DNA of 64,000 nucleotides from Candidatus Puniceispirillum sp. (GCA_028383305.1 JAOEVD010000013.1:1-64000); one strand, 5' to 3'; positions 9,701 to 19,900 are shown, counted from the stretch's first letter. Notes: generated by a model not told the origin, from the sequence alone. Program-made: numbers and translations.

Positions 9701-11332
9701 AAAGTTACAATAAATGGAACGGCGATTGAAACAGCGGCGGCGGTAAATGAGACCGGCCTTTCTGGCATCGTGGAAATGTTGAATGGTGCAAACGCTGCGC
9801 CATTAGTTAACGGTGTTTTTGAGGTTAGTGATACAGAAGATATCATTTTCACTTACAACACGGCTGGCCCTTTTGCCGGAACCATAAGCAAGCTGTTTTT
9901 TTTAGATGACTCAGCCGGTCTTGGATATGACCTTGGCACAGGTGTTGGCGCGCAAGATGTATCAGGGGTTTCGTCTATAAGCTATTCCGGTAGCGCTAAG
10001 TCATCAGATTTTAGCCCAGTTAATTTAGAAGCTCTTAATGCGGAGCTCATTTCTAGTATTAGAGCCCAAGCACCAGTGGTGTCATTATCAGGAGCGCAAG
10101 CGCCATCCCAATTGCCCGCAGAAGGTGACAGCCTAGCCTTGTCATTGGCGGGTGATTTGTACAGGCTCACGATGACTGATGGTGAAATAGTGGTATCAGG
10201 AGGAGAAGTTGGAAGGGTCAATGCTTATTTTGACTCTTCGGGCTACCTCCAAATCTTTGGTGGTGGAGTGCTGTCGGGTGAGCCAATCAAGATTGTTGAT
10301 AACAGCGTTGTTGGAAATAATGAACAGATGGCCGAAAGGTTTGGTGTATCTGAAAGAGTAAGCCGAATAACAAGCCAGCAAGTTACATTGAGTGCTTCGA
10401 TGCCTGAGTTGAGCCTCGAGTTTGACGGTTTGCAGATCACTGTCGATTTGGCTTTGGACGGTACAATTACCAAAAACCCTGACATTAACGGTCTGTCAAT
10501 TAGTTGGCAGCCAGTTAGTGGGTCAAATGGGAGGGTTGTAATAGAGTTTGATGACACATCAAACACTTTAAAGTTTGACAGCCCACAAGAAAGTCTTGGC
10601 TTTAAGGTCGCAAATTTGCAGACAAAAATAGCAGACGACGGCATACAAGTTAATTCAACTTCGGGTAGTTATGTCGGTGTTGAGGCTGACGCATCGAGCA
10701 TTGCAACGCAAAAAATAAAAATACTGGGTTTGCCACCGGAAGACTTAATCGTTTTAGTTACTGGCTCTGGCGCCAGAGCTGTCGGCGGCACGTATGACCA
10801 ACCAGTTCCTCAGATGTTGCAAGAGTCGCTAGTTTTGGAAATGACTAATCAAAACAGTCAAACTGTTGAGATTTTAGATCTTGTCTCGGGGCACTCCATT
10901 GGGACTCGTCAGCTTGACGTTAACGGGTCAACAAGTTTCTCCGGTTACGAGTTTGAATTGAGAGGATCAGCAGTTAACGGTGATAGGTTTACTATTCAGG
11001 CTAACACTAATCCATCAGGTGATAATCGAAACTTAAATAAGATGCTTACTTTTCAGGTCTCAGACACCAATGGCACTGGCTCTGGAGGTTTTCAAAAGGT
11101 ATTCAACAATATTGTTGCCTCTGTTGGAGCGGCTGTAAATTCAAACAAGATTTCCTATGAAGCTGCCGAAGCCAATCGAGACGCCGCTTTGGAGTCAAAA
11201 TCTGAGTTTTCGGGAGTTAATCTTGATACAGAGGCTGCGGCGTTGCTTGAATATCAGCAAGCATATCAGGCGTCTGCCCGAGTATTGTCTACTGCGCGAG
11301 AACTATTTCAAACATTGATTGATGTCGTTTAG
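6749..11332 (+). CDS. flgK: Giant hook-filament junction protein FlgK
   Basis: 1527 residues, against roughly 450-700 in most bacteria. FlgK is the first hook-filament junction layer. The N-terminal SGIQAYRQSLAVTGQNIANM and NTEGYSRREA and the C-terminal GVNLDTEAAALLEYQQAYQA and STARELFQTLID are unmistakable. The extra length lies in the middle as Ser/Thr/Asn/Gly-rich, Cys-free, beta-type sequence. Residues about 965-1073 form a module also found in FliD and in the surface protein at the window end. The gene follows flgJ by 11 bases and precedes flgL by 9. Confidence 0.95.
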   Translation: MTSLFDVGKSGIQAYRQSLAVTGQNIANMNTEGYSRREANLQEVTASQGGITSLSSQAGLGVRVADIRRSFDAFLFDRARMTSGSFEQAEKYLEQLEQLENILLPSNADLGSQIGRFFGAIGDVASSPGDLAPRVVAVEEGDALASSFNSLSNLLDKQQAGSVSLAQDAVTAVNLLTSELGNVNSRILSSGQSGQSPNSLLDLRDRLIDDIAKFTDITVNYSDRGVASISLGSSGVGPVILDQDNSVTLGFSNETGAVRYFLKSGGNSAPTSQIKSGVLAGLADAYAMVREVIKEVNHLANLVSTEFNTQHKMGVDLDGNSGKQMFSTNGLLVEKSPASTSSLVVELQVTDLDLLPENQLDLTYNSVEKSWVLTGLEIKEPLTGKDKIVGPGFVLEISGTPNDGDYYTLKRNEDAASTIQFLLKRPQEIAAASAKMVFANNENLSESELKVQLIQDDTALIQKPISDTLLNSQSPVEATEFLRNGLVATIPAGTENIELSSFAKQSSAKFLLSADDLASASQLKFELEGASNNGPHIFDISYHTAFPMAAVDKFWSSGAELAEALNNGVLRSNNNLSLADIGVFMAASSGTISMVSSSGDFKTSGDNRAQIVSGAGVLASILTEAVDASDIQVFTREGRHIAGSSLNTSDINSLLTIQNGFSASATYVGDYLNRPKDMYRGSNISISEMGGHHTVDTGSNGTGASALGGFGVVPSNATVDRDFTVKLSNGEERAVTINAGSHASDVAAEFNKSFNDIGARADAELTVELFSFQQSGQLKFELTSMNDEPVTLQASVNPNNLSALADAFNRETTNTGVKATLSLSGERIFLSNSSGDDIVFKSLNEGAPLFSSRVINKGGQKITEPIVLGGAGEGIINAARFSGVVTVSSSDSFELDAGTQVLNSTRDPHLNSLVEVSGTSGGESKVIRFNINSNTDRHVESFDGSQASAASATYSLTLPVVEEVYQIERISAPTIPTIAAGDKFKVTINGTAIETAAAVNETGLSGIVEMLNGANAAPLVNGVFEVSDTEDIIFTYNTAGPFAGTISKLFFLDDSAGLGYDLGTGVGAQDVSGVSSISYSGSAKSSDFSPVNLEALNAELISSIRAQAPVVSLSGAQAPSQLPAEGDSLALSLAGDLYRLTMTDGEIVVSGGEVGRVNAYFDSSGYLQIFGGGVLSGEPIKIVDNSVVGNNEQMAERFGVSERVSRITSQQVTLSASMPELSLEFDGLQITVDLALDGTITKNPDINGLSISWQPVSGSNGRVVIEFDDTSNTLKFDSPQESLGFKVANLQTKIADDGIQVNSTSGSYVGVEADASSIATQKIKILGLPPEDLIVLVTGSGARAVGGTYDQPVPQMLQESLVLEMTNQNSQTVEILDLVSGHSIGTRQLDVNGSTSFSGYEFELRGSAVNGDRFTIQANTNPSGDNRNLNKMLTFQVSDTNGTGSGGFQKVFNNIVASVGAAVNSNKISYEAAEANRDAALESKSEFSGVNLDTEAAALLEYQQAYQASARVLSTARELFQTLIDVV
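9641..9966 (+). repeat. Shared ~108-residue module, FlgK copy
   Basis: In-frame module within flgK starting QIERISAPTIPTI and containing GDKFKVTING, IETAAAV, GIVEMLN, ANAAPLVNG and GTISKLFFLD. The same order of motifs occurs in fliD at 22306-22635 and 21966-22299 and in the surface-protein gene at 63371-63697. More than half of the residues agree by eye between any two copies. Confidence 0.85.
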
Positions 11333-11341
11333 GGGATTTTT

Positions 11342-12628
11342 ATGCAAATAAGTTCAAAAGTATTCACGGAACAGCAAGTCCGCCAATTTGGTAAAATGAA
11401 CGAAAATATTCAAGAACTGCAAGATCGTGTGTCTAGCGGTAAGAATATATTGAAGGCATCTGACGATCCGATTGGCGCCGTTCACTTGTCGGCAGCGCAA
11501 GAGCAAAAACAAATTCTAGAACGTTTTGAGAAAAATGTTGGTTTTGCGCAGAGCCGTTTGCGTTTGGGCGACCAAACTTTAAATGAATCAATTAGTATTT
11601 TGACCAGGATCGCGGAGTTGACTACTCAAGCCGGCAACGGAATTTATGACGGCTTTAGCATTAAGGCGATCATGACGGAAATTGCTCAACTAAAAGAGGC
11701 AGTAGTCGATTTGGCAAACACCCGAGATTCCCAAGGCCAAAGTCTTTTTTCGGGTTTCAATACAAATGAGAAGCCATTTGAAAGAAATTCAGATGGGTCT
11801 ATACAATATAAAGGTGACCGAGGATCTCATTCACTCCAAATTTCTGAGAGTATGAATGTCAAGACAAGTATTGATGGGGGCTCAACCTACATGAGGGTTC
11901 AAACTCCAGTGGGTCCTAAAGGGGTTTTTGACATCATAGACGAGGTTCAAAACTCAATATTTTTAACGGGAGAGCTATCAGACTTCGGTCAAGCAGATGC
12001 CAATGCAAGGTTAGAATTCTCTTTACCTGAAAATGCTCAAAACTGGTCGTTTTCTCTTTCAGGAGCCAAGGGCAATGCCAAAATTAGCACGAATGCAGAG
12101 CCTGGAAATCTTCAGAAAATAGTTGATGATATCAATTTGCTATCAACGTCTACTGGGGTAGTGGCCACTTTGGAAGCGGAAACCCAAACAATCTTATTAA
12201 GTGATGATCAAAATGGAACTATTGCTATCCGGGACATTGAGATTGATGGCCAAGATGCCGCTGATAAAGATATTGCCTCAAGATTGCATTTCACTCCAAT
12301 TGATGAGGCTGGGAAAACTGTTGGGGGAACGCGGACGCTCGCCGATATGGACCAATTGCTGGGAACCAATCTTATGAACATAAGAGCAGCAATGGATCAC
12401 TTGTCTTTGAAACAAACCGAGCTTGGAGCTTATGAGATGAAGGCCACGGTTCAATTGCAGGCCATTGAATCTCGAAAGCTAGTCATCACGAAAGATATCT
12501 CGAAGTTGAATGATGCGGACCTAGCGAAATTGGTTACTGATCTACAAGCTCAATTAACAAACCGTGAGGCGGCTCAACAAGCGTTTGCAAAAATTGGTCA
12601 ACAGAGCTTGTTTGATTTTATCCGTTAA
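11342..12628 (+). CDS. flgL: Hook-filament junction protein FlgL
   Basis: 428 residues, longer than the usual ~300. FlgL is the second junction layer, to which flagellin attaches. The flagellin-like N-terminus (QELQDRVSSGKNILKASDDP, residues about 25-44) and the paired C-terminal helix region starting at NLMNIRAAMDHLSLKQTELG identify it. A central insertion contains a flagellin-like beta domain (around RLEFSLPENAQNWSFSLSGA). The gene is the last of the flg block and is followed by 166 bases without a clear terminator; this gap holds no recognisable sigma-54 site. Confidence 0.92.
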   Translation: MQISSKVFTEQQVRQFGKMNENIQELQDRVSSGKNILKASDDPIGAVHLSAAQEQKQILERFEKNVGFAQSRLRLGDQTLNESISILTRIAELTTQAGNGIYDGFSIKAIMTEIAQLKEAVVDLANTRDSQGQSLFSGFNTNEKPFERNSDGSIQYKGDRGSHSLQISESMNVKTSIDGGSTYMRVQTPVGPKGVFDIIDEVQNSIFLTGELSDFGQADANARLEFSLPENAQNWSFSLSGAKGNAKISTNAEPGNLQKIVDDINLLSTSTGVVATLEAETQTILLSDDQNGTIAIRDIEIDGQDAADKDIASRLHFTPIDEAGKTVGGTRTLADMDQLLGTNLMNIRAAMDHLSLKQTELGAYEMKATVQLQAIESRKLVITKDISKLNDADLAKLVTDLQAQLTNREAAQQAFAKIGQQSLFDFIR

Positions 12629-12794
12629 GGTGACGGTAAAGCGACCTTAAATAAAAGGTAAAAACGTTTATCAATTCTAATATTATCTGAAATTCTGTCG
12701 TTACCATGCTTGAACTGAATTTTTTAAAAGTGCTTTATAAAATTTGGAAGTTCAAGGAAGGGCTTAAGGCAAAGTGCTGCCTTGGTAGAATTTT

Positions 12795-14108
12795 ATGAAT
12801 GCTTCTCTGCAACCAAATCAAGCCAACGGGGACTTTGATGCCATTATGGCATCTGGAATTAAGGCTCATTCAAGTGGGGATTTAGGGAGCGCAACAGAGT
12901 TATATTTTATTGTCCTTGGCGCCAATCCAGATCATGTTTATGCCAATTTGCTAATTGGTATTTTATTTTTTGACAAAAAAGAATATCAAAAAGCCAGCTT
13001 GCATTTCTCAAGAGCAATTAAATGCAATCCAGACTTGGCAGAAGCTTTCAACTATCGGGCGGTTGCCTTTAAAGAATTGAATAGGGTTGACGATGCGATT
13101 AATGATTATAGCCGCGCAATAGCTCTGGATCCGTCCCTTCACGAAGCCCACTTTAATTTAGGTGTTTTATGGGCAGAGCAGAAGTGTTTTGGGGACGCTA
13201 TCAAGGCTTTCAGAGCCTCACTTCTCTTGAAACCTGAGGATCAGGACACGCTTTATAATATTGCAAAGACGCTGTCCAATATGAGGCAGTACAGCTTGGC
13301 AATTCCAGAATACACGAAACTTCTTGAGTTAAATCCGTGCCATGAGCTTGCCCTTATTAACAGGTCTAATGCCTATGCGAAACTGAATGATCATTCGAAT
13401 GCGCTTGCTGGTTATCGGCGTGTGATTTCACTCAACCCAAAAATTCCTGAAGTGTCGCATTTAATCAATGCCCTTTCTGGTATTACAACAAAGAAACCAC
13501 CCCTTGGGTACGTGGAAAATTTATTTGATAATTATGCTGCAACGTTTGAAAGAACGCTTGTTGATGAATTGGATTACCAAATTCCAAGTCTTGTTGGGTC
13601 CATGATGCGCCGAGATTATGCTGTAAATAATATGATTTCGGTTCTTGATCTCGGATGTGGTACAGGCCTTATGGGAGAGGCAATCGGCGATTTAGACGCT
13701 CTGGTTGTCGGAGTCGATCTCTCTCGGGAGATGCTAAAAGAGGCGAAAATAACCAAGCGTTATCAAGAGCTCTTTCATTGTGACATCCAACAATACCTAT
13801 CCAGCCAAGTTTTGGATTTTGATTATTTTATAGCAAATGATGTTTTTATTTATGTTGGTGATTTGGAAGATATTTTCTCATTAGTTAAAAAGCGGAATAA
13901 AAGAAGTGGAAGATTTATCTTTACGGTTGAACTGAACGACACTAATCACTTCATTCTGGAGCAATCAGGCCGCTACTCTCACTCAATGAGCTATTTGCTT
14001 AAAATTTTTGATCGATTGGAGATGCAAGTGCTTCATTATGAAAAAGTGAGGCTAAGAAAAGAGTTTAATAGCGTTATCATTGGTGGTTTGTTTGTTGTGA
14101 AGGTTTAA
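12795..14108 (+). CDS. TPR-containing SAM methyltransferase
   Basis: 437 residues in two halves. Residues about 15-225 are tetratricopeptide repeats, seen as repeating blocks such as AEAFNYRAVAFKELNRVDDA and HEAHFNLGVLWAEQKCFGDA. Residues about 235-437 are a class I methyltransferase: a lead-in YVENLFDNYAATFERTLVDE, the SAM-binding LDLGCGTGLMGE (about 283-294) and an acidic VVGVDLSREML loop. The layout matches the family of predicted TPR methyltransferases (COG4976-like). Its place between flgL and flagellin suggests that it modifies flagellin or another filament protein, but no substrate can be read from the sequence. Base composition is AT-rich like the flagellin genes. Confidence 0.8.
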   Translation: MNASLQPNQANGDFDAIMASGIKAHSSGDLGSATELYFIVLGANPDHVYANLLIGILFFDKKEYQKASLHFSRAIKCNPDLAEAFNYRAVAFKELNRVDDAINDYSRAIALDPSLHEAHFNLGVLWAEQKCFGDAIKAFRASLLLKPEDQDTLYNIAKTLSNMRQYSLAIPEYTKLLELNPCHELALINRSNAYAKLNDHSNALAGYRRVISLNPKIPEVSHLINALSGITTKKPPLGYVENLFDNYAATFERTLVDELDYQIPSLVGSMMRRDYAVNNMISVLDLGCGTGLMGEAIGDLDALVVGVDLSREMLKEAKITKRYQELFHCDIQQYLSSQVLDFDYFIANDVFIYVGDLEDIFSLVKKRNKRSGRFIFTVELNDTNHFILEQSGRYSHSMSYLLKIFDRLEMQVLHYEKVRLRKEFNSVIIGGLFVVKV

Positions 14109-14412
14109 AAATGGCGCCTCAACTTTGATGACGCTCGCCCCTTTGATCAAATAGGAGGCTTATTGCAGGACGATTTTTCTCACTAATTTTTGTTTAATAG
14201 TAAGAATTTGCCTCCATCAACGTCAAAAATATAAAAGATACTGTCAAGATCCAGATCCTTTTGATCCTAAAGGTTCTGAATGTTAGCCGTTTGGTCCAGA
14301 TGAGTGCTGATTTTGATAGATGGTTATATTATTAACACTAGCCTAGATCATCAAATCCCTAAATTTCTGAAAAATCCAATTCATTGCCGTGCATGAATGG
14401 TTTTGCCTGTTT

Positions 14413-14428
14413 TGGCATAACTTTTGCA
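14413..14428 (+). promoter_or_regulatory. Sigma-54 promoter, distal, of fliC
   Basis: TGGCATAACTTTTGCA has correct GG-N10-GC spacing. Fifteen of its 16 bases are identical to the fliD promoter on the other strand at 24917-24932, suggesting joint control of filament and cap. Confidence 0.75.
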
Positions 14429-14588
14429 GACCTTTCCTTGTGATTACAAGAAATGGACGCAAAAAAATGAGTAGTTATGTCAAAGAACCCCTTATGGGGA
14501 TATTATTCTTTCAGGGTACTGAAAAGATTTGTTTTTCTTACACTGAAACCATGACGAAGATTATATTTCCTTTTGCGATGTTCCATTT

Positions 14589-14604
14589 TGGCACGTTACT
14601 TGCA
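14589..14604 (+). promoter_or_regulatory. Sigma-54 promoter, proximal, of fliC
   Basis: TGGCACGTTACTTGCA is a full consensus -24/-12 element. Transcription would begin near 14616, about 29 bases before the flagellin ATG at 14645. Confidence 0.9.
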
Positions 14605-14644
14605 GCGTTTTCATTAGTCAAAATTTTGTGGATTGGCGACGATT

Positions 14645-16918
14645 ATGAGTAAGATCAATACAAATATGGCTTCGGTCACGACCCTATATCACCTTTCAAA
14701 TAAGGAAGGGTCAATGAATAAGGCGCTGGAGAGGATCTCTTCAGGCTTGCGCTTGAACCATGCCGTCGATGATGCTGCGGGTGCTTCTATTGTGAACCGG
14801 ATGACCTCCCAGATTAAGGGAATTGAAGCGGCTATTCGAAATGCGTCTGACGCCATTTCGTTGACGCAGACTGCAGAGGGTTCACTTGAAGAAGTGTCCC
14901 AGATCTTACACCGCATGCGAGAACTTGCAGTGCAGGCAGCAAATGGTGTTTATACTGGTCAAGATCGGCAGGCGCTCAATAATGAAGTTGTAGCCATGCA
15001 AAATGAATTACATAGGATTGCAGAGAGCAGCACATTTAATAGTGTAAAGATGTTAAATGGAGATTTTCAGGACACGACATTCCAGGTTGGTTTTCAGCCG
15101 AACGATACCGCATATTTATCAATTGAAGATGTCCGTCCACAGGGTCTTGGTGAATATGTGCTCTCGACATCCAATCAGAATGTTGCTGATGTCGTAATTG
15201 GAGCAGCAACTTCGACAAGGACGACCTCTACACCAAGCTCGGTAACTGGCGTGGCTGAAATCGCAACTATACAGATGACATTGCAAGGAACTGCTGCTGC
15301 CAATGATGTTTACACGATTACTGACGGCACAAACACTGTTACGGTTACTGATTCAGGTCCGGCCGCTAACATCGAGGGCGTTATAGATCTTATTGTTGCA
15401 GCTGATACGTCGTCACTTGGTTTTACATTGACCAAGTCGAGCACTGATACTTTGGTCTTTACCCAAAGAGTGGCCGGAGACTTTAGTGGCACTTATAGCA
15501 TTACCAAAACAACAGGCACAGCTGATGACACATTTGGAGCTGCTGCCGTTGGAACTAACGGTGTTAAAGAAGCTTCGTCTAGCGCAATTTCATCACCAGA
15601 GGGAGATGTCAGTGTCGCACTTACTAAGATGAGTGGTGATACAACAACGGCGAACTCTATCAATAAAATCGCGGCCGACACTACTGGTGGTACATTTACC
15701 CTTACAGGAACAGATGCAGCCTTATTTACCATCGACGCTGATACAGGGGCTGTGACAGCAAGGTTAGACTTCGACACTCCCACTGATAGTGGTACGAATA
15801 ATGTCTATGATTTTGAGGTAAATTACGCGAAAGATGGCGTTACCTTGGTCACTGAAACTGTCGCGCTGACAATTACCAACCGTATTGCTGATGATAATAA
15901 TACGCAGGTTCAAGCTGCAGCTCAGCCAAAGTTGGGTACGTCGCTCGCAGGTGTTACAAGTGGGATTGTTGAAACAGAAAACTTAACGATTTATGGTAAT
16001 GTAGGCACAAAAACCGTAGACGTTAATGGTGGGAGTAGTGCACGCGACGTAGTTTCGTCTATCAATGCAATTCAAGGTGAAACTGGTGTCTATGCTGAGG
16101 CTCAGACGCGGGTCAATATTACTTTCCCTGAACAGGCCACGGCTGTTCAAGATACAGTTTCGTTCAAGCTTTATGGGAAAAACACTGCCCCTAAGGTGAT
16201 TTCTGGCACCGTAGATTTTGGCATAACCAATGGACGCGATGCAGATTTGCGTGCATTAGCTGATGCGGTTAACGGCGCGTCTGGCTCAACAGGTATCACA
16301 GCCAAGGTGTCGCCAAATGGGGCTCAGCTATCGCTGGTTTCGAATGAAGGCTATGATATTGTAATGGAGGGCTACGAGCTCACAGCGAATTCAATTTCTG
16401 CCAACATTTTCCCAGCTGATGAAGACTTTGTTAGTCTCGGGGCTGCTTCATTGATGACTGAAGGCACCGCCAATAATAACTCAATGCGTGTCAGTGGTGT
16501 TTTGACCTTCCACTCGCCTTACGTGTTTTCAATTGCTACTGCAGCGACTGGTGCTGATGGCGGCGGACTTTTCCAGGAAACACCGGGGGCAGCAACTTTG
16601 TCAGCTGTATCTGACTTGAATGTTCTTACGGTAGACCAGGCAAAGAAAATGTTAACTGCGGTTGATGGTGCGCTTGTTCGTGTTGACCTTGAGCGATCAG
16701 ATCTTGGCGCAACGATGTCTAGGATGGAGTATACAATTAGTAACTTGTCGAACATTGCCCTGAATACAAAGGGGGCGAGGTCCAGAATTCAAGATGCTGA
16801 TATTGCTGCTGAAACAGTTGAGCTAAACCGCGCTCAGGTTTTGAGCCAAGCCGCTCAGGCAATGTTGGCTCAGGCTAACCGGACATCACAGTCTATCTTG
16901 AGTTTGCTTCAAGGGTAA
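14645..16918 (+). CDS. fliC: Flagellin (757 aa, enlarged)
   Basis: 757 residues from the ATG at 14645; an in-frame TTG at 14633 lies too near the promoter and is not preferred. The N-terminal 170 residues form flagellin D0/D1 (ALERISSGLRLNHAVDDAAG, then MRELAVQAANGVYTGQDRQA). The last 90 residues form the matching C-terminal part (ALNTKGARSRIQDADIAAET, ending ILSLLQG, the export and packing helix). Usual flagellins have 270-500 residues. The central insert contains a cadherin-like segment at about 348-415 (GTDAALFTIDADTGAVT and VALTITN) and a flagellin-type beta repeat before the C-terminus. It ends 20 bases before a strong terminator shared with the convergent flagellin gene. Confidence 0.95.
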   Translation: MSKINTNMASVTTLYHLSNKEGSMNKALERISSGLRLNHAVDDAAGASIVNRMTSQIKGIEAAIRNASDAISLTQTAEGSLEEVSQILHRMRELAVQAANGVYTGQDRQALNNEVVAMQNELHRIAESSTFNSVKMLNGDFQDTTFQVGFQPNDTAYLSIEDVRPQGLGEYVLSTSNQNVADVVIGAATSTRTTSTPSSVTGVAEIATIQMTLQGTAAANDVYTITDGTNTVTVTDSGPAANIEGVIDLIVAADTSSLGFTLTKSSTDTLVFTQRVAGDFSGTYSITKTTGTADDTFGAAAVGTNGVKEASSSAISSPEGDVSVALTKMSGDTTTANSINKIAADTTGGTFTLTGTDAALFTIDADTGAVTARLDFDTPTDSGTNNVYDFEVNYAKDGVTLVTETVALTITNRIADDNNTQVQAAAQPKLGTSLAGVTSGIVETENLTIYGNVGTKTVDVNGGSSARDVVSSINAIQGETGVYAEAQTRVNITFPEQATAVQDTVSFKLYGKNTAPKVISGTVDFGITNGRDADLRALADAVNGASGSTGITAKVSPNGAQLSLVSNEGYDIVMEGYELTANSISANIFPADEDFVSLGAASLMTEGTANNNSMRVSGVLTFHSPYVFSIATAATGADGGGLFQETPGAATLSAVSDLNVLTVDQAKKMLTAVDGALVRVDLERSDLGATMSRMEYTISNLSNIALNTKGARSRIQDADIAAETVELNRAQVLSQAAQAMLAQANRTSQSILSLLQG

Positions 16919-16937
16919 TTGAATGTCTGAAAGATAT

Positions 16938-16966
16938 AAAAAGGGGCGCCATTGGCGCCCCTTTTT
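16938..16966. terminator. Bidirectional terminator between convergent flagellins
   Basis: A perfect inverted repeat: AAAAAGGGGCGCC, loop ATT, then GGCGCCCCTTTTT. The 13-bp stem has a T-run on either strand, so it can stop fliC from the left and the minus-strand flagellin (ending at 16986) from the right. Confidence 0.93.
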
Positions 16967-16985
16967 GATTTTATGTTGTTTGTTT

Positions 16986-19900
16986 CTATTGAAGCAGTGC
17001 AAGCACTGATTGCTTAGACTGGTTTGCCTGAGCAAGCATAGAAGTGGCTGCCTGTCCGAGGATCTGCTGTTTTGACAACTCTGTTGTCTCGCGGGCAAAG
17101 TCGGCGTCCACGATACGGCCTTTCGCTGTTTCAGTTAGCATTGATGCTGCAGATAGATTATCGATGTTATGCTGTAATCTGTTCTGGATAGCACCAAGTT
17201 TCGCTTGGGCAGATGCAATCTGGTTAATAGCTGTATCCAGAATTGTTATGGAAGTGTTTGCTGATGAAGACGAAGTCAAGTCAACGTCACCAAGGTGAGT
17301 TCCGTCATCTGTTGTAGAGTTAAGCAAGTTAAGTGTCACGCTGTCAGTAAACACGCCGCCAGCTTTGTCAGTGTAGGATACATCAAAAGTAAATGATGTG
17401 TTACTATCAGCATCCATATCGGCAACGTTAGTTACCAGCCCCGATGTCTTGTCGATCGAGAATTTCGCACTGTCGGTACCGCTGATGGAATATGTTCCAC
17501 CATCTTTACCTGAAGATGTACGATATGTGTTCAAAGCTGCACTCAGTGCGTCAGCACCAAACTCAATTTTTGAGGCTTCCGTGAGGGAAATTGAAGAGTT
17601 TGCTGTTGTTACGAAAGTAGAGCTTTGGGTTGAGTAGTTACCAAACAAAGTGTTTGTTGCTGACCCTGCTGTGCTGCTACCCACCTTGGTGGCTGCGACA
17701 GACACAAGAGTATCAACACCCTGGGTTACCGATGCATCGTGCGTGCCGTTACCATCAGCATCAGTAATTGCTACAGTAGCCAGTTCCACATAGGTGAAAT
17801 CTATGAGCGTATCAGCGTTAGCTGCAGCACCGGCAGTAGCGGCCGTAAATTTCATATCAGCACCGTTTCCGGCATCTGATACTGTGTAGAGAGCACTCAA
17901 CAAATCACCGTCTGTATTTGTTGCACCAGCAATGTCAGTTATAACATCTGCAAAGGTACCGCCAGTCGTTACTTGAGCTGAGTAAACCTCACCATTGACG
18001 GTAACTTCTACGGTATCATTTTGTGCAGTTACAGTGCCCGTGGCGTCAAATGTAACCGTCCTTGCTACCGCAGATTGAGCGCGTGTTGTGATTACGGCTG
18101 TGCCAACATCACCACTGTTACGCTGAACCGTCGCTGACATGTCAAGGTTGCTTGCTGCATTGTTAGCTGTAGCCAACAGATCACTACCCGATGCGCTGAA
18201 TGTAATGGCTACAGGTGTAGCAAGCGCCTGATTTGCCGCATTGAGGTCAGTTACCAGTGAGGCAATGCCATACGTTCCTGCAGTAACACCAGCACCAACT
18301 GTGGCTGAAATAGTTGTGCCATCAATTGCTACACTAAAGGTGTCACCGGTTGCCCCAGCGTTTAGAGCAGCCCCGAGACCAGCATAAGTTGTCACCTTTG
18401 CAACTGCATCGCGGCCAGCAGATACACCATTTGTAGTGAATGAGGAGGCTGCTAAAACGGAAGCATCAAAATTAGTTGCAGTACCGTTTGTTAACGCAGT
18501 TGTTCCATCGGCTAGCGTGGCAGTCATAACGGGTGTTGATAAAACGCCAGGCTCTCTCATCGTTACGGTAAGGTTATTACCGTTGTCAGCGAGAGTAAAT
18601 CCGAGCTCACTCGTATCCAATGCGACAAACGCGTCAACAAGAGCCGCTGCGGATGCCACTTGTCCTGTATGTGTAAGAGTTTCCAAACCAACAGTCAGGG
18701 TAAAGATGTCGCCTGCAGCAGTGTTACCACCGGTAATGTGGGCATCGAGCATGGTTACGCTGAATACACCATCCACATCTGTTGTGGTAACGTTATCTGC
18801 CACGATAGTTTTATCTGTTTGGATGATAGAGTTTGGAGCGTCAGACGTATTGCCAACTGCGTCAGCATATGTCCAAACAATTTGGTTGCTTCCGTTGACT
18901 GAGAAAGTTCCCCGCGCTGCTGTCGCTTGCTGGGCATTTTCTTCGTTCAAAAGCGTTGCCAGTTTAGCGTTTGTAAAAGCAGTGTCATCTGCAGTCACTG
19001 TTGCGGTTAGAGTTACGCCGTCCACTGTTGCGGTGAATACGTCCCCTCTAGTGACATTAGTGTCATCAGTGGCACTGAAGTCGTCGTCTTGACTGTCAGT
19101 GAATGTCACAACTTCTTCTTGTGAATCTGTTACTGTCAATGCAACTGTCTCAGTGAACTTGTCACCAGTTGATGATGTGTAAACAACGTTAAAGTCATAG
19201 ACATTGTTCGTCCCGCTGTCCTGCTTGTTTTCGAAGTCTAGCGCCGCAGAAATAATGCCGTTTACACTATCAACAGTAATTTGAGCAGCGTCAGTGCCGG
19301 TGACGGAAAATGATCCAACCCCGGTGTCAGCATCTACAAATGCTTGCAAATTTGATGAAAGGATACCGTCGCTAGCACCTGCAGAATTTGTTGCACGGAA
19401 CGACATGGCTGCAGATTCAGATGTTGTAAGATTTGTTGTTGCCGTTTTAATGGCCGCAATTGTTTCGTTAGCTGTAATGTTTAGCTTCACATTCTCAGTA
19501 AAACTGTTGGTTCCAGCTTGGTTGGTATAAGTTAACTGCAAGTCATAGCTGTTTTTGGGTGACGCTGACGTGTCAAATGCTATGGCTGAATTGCTAACAA
19601 TGTTGTTAGCTGAATCCAGTGAAAAAGATGCAGCATCAGTGCCTGAAAGAGTATAGGTACCATTTGCATTTGCGGCTGTGAAGGCTGAAATGCCAGTTCC
19701 AAGGTTTGCGTTCTGGATCGTGATGGACTCAGCAGCAGTTGAAGTCACTACAGTTGTGCCAACCTTATCTACAGCAGTTGAGTCATCAGCAGTGGCTGTT
19801 GATTTGGTTCCAGCCAAGTTGTCCCCGCCGAGTGAATCTGTATTCATGCGCTCAACAGTGACGTCAATTAGTTCAACGTTTGTGTTACCTGCACGAATGT

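Larger units (their letters stand above)
14109..14644 (+). other. Non-coding leader region with two flagellin promoters
   Basis: 536 bases without a convincing gene. It holds two sigma-54 promoter matches at 14413 and 14589. Upstream of them is AT-rich sequence (around 14200-14390) where activator sites would be expected. A GTG-initiated frame at 14389-14652 covers both promoters and runs into the flagellin start; it is judged spurious. Confidence 0.7.

Noticed and set aside
12629-12660. Terminator after flgL
   Set aside because: TAAGGT and ACCTTA can pair but the loop is long and no T-run follows.
14389-14652. Open frame of 87 codons (GTG start) before fliC
   Set aside because: It spans both sigma-54 promoters, has no ribosome site and runs into the flagellin start.
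18436-19092. Plus-strand Val/Ser-rich frame opposite the giant flagellin
   Set aside because: Antisense shadow; no start signal and the flagellin frame is continuous.
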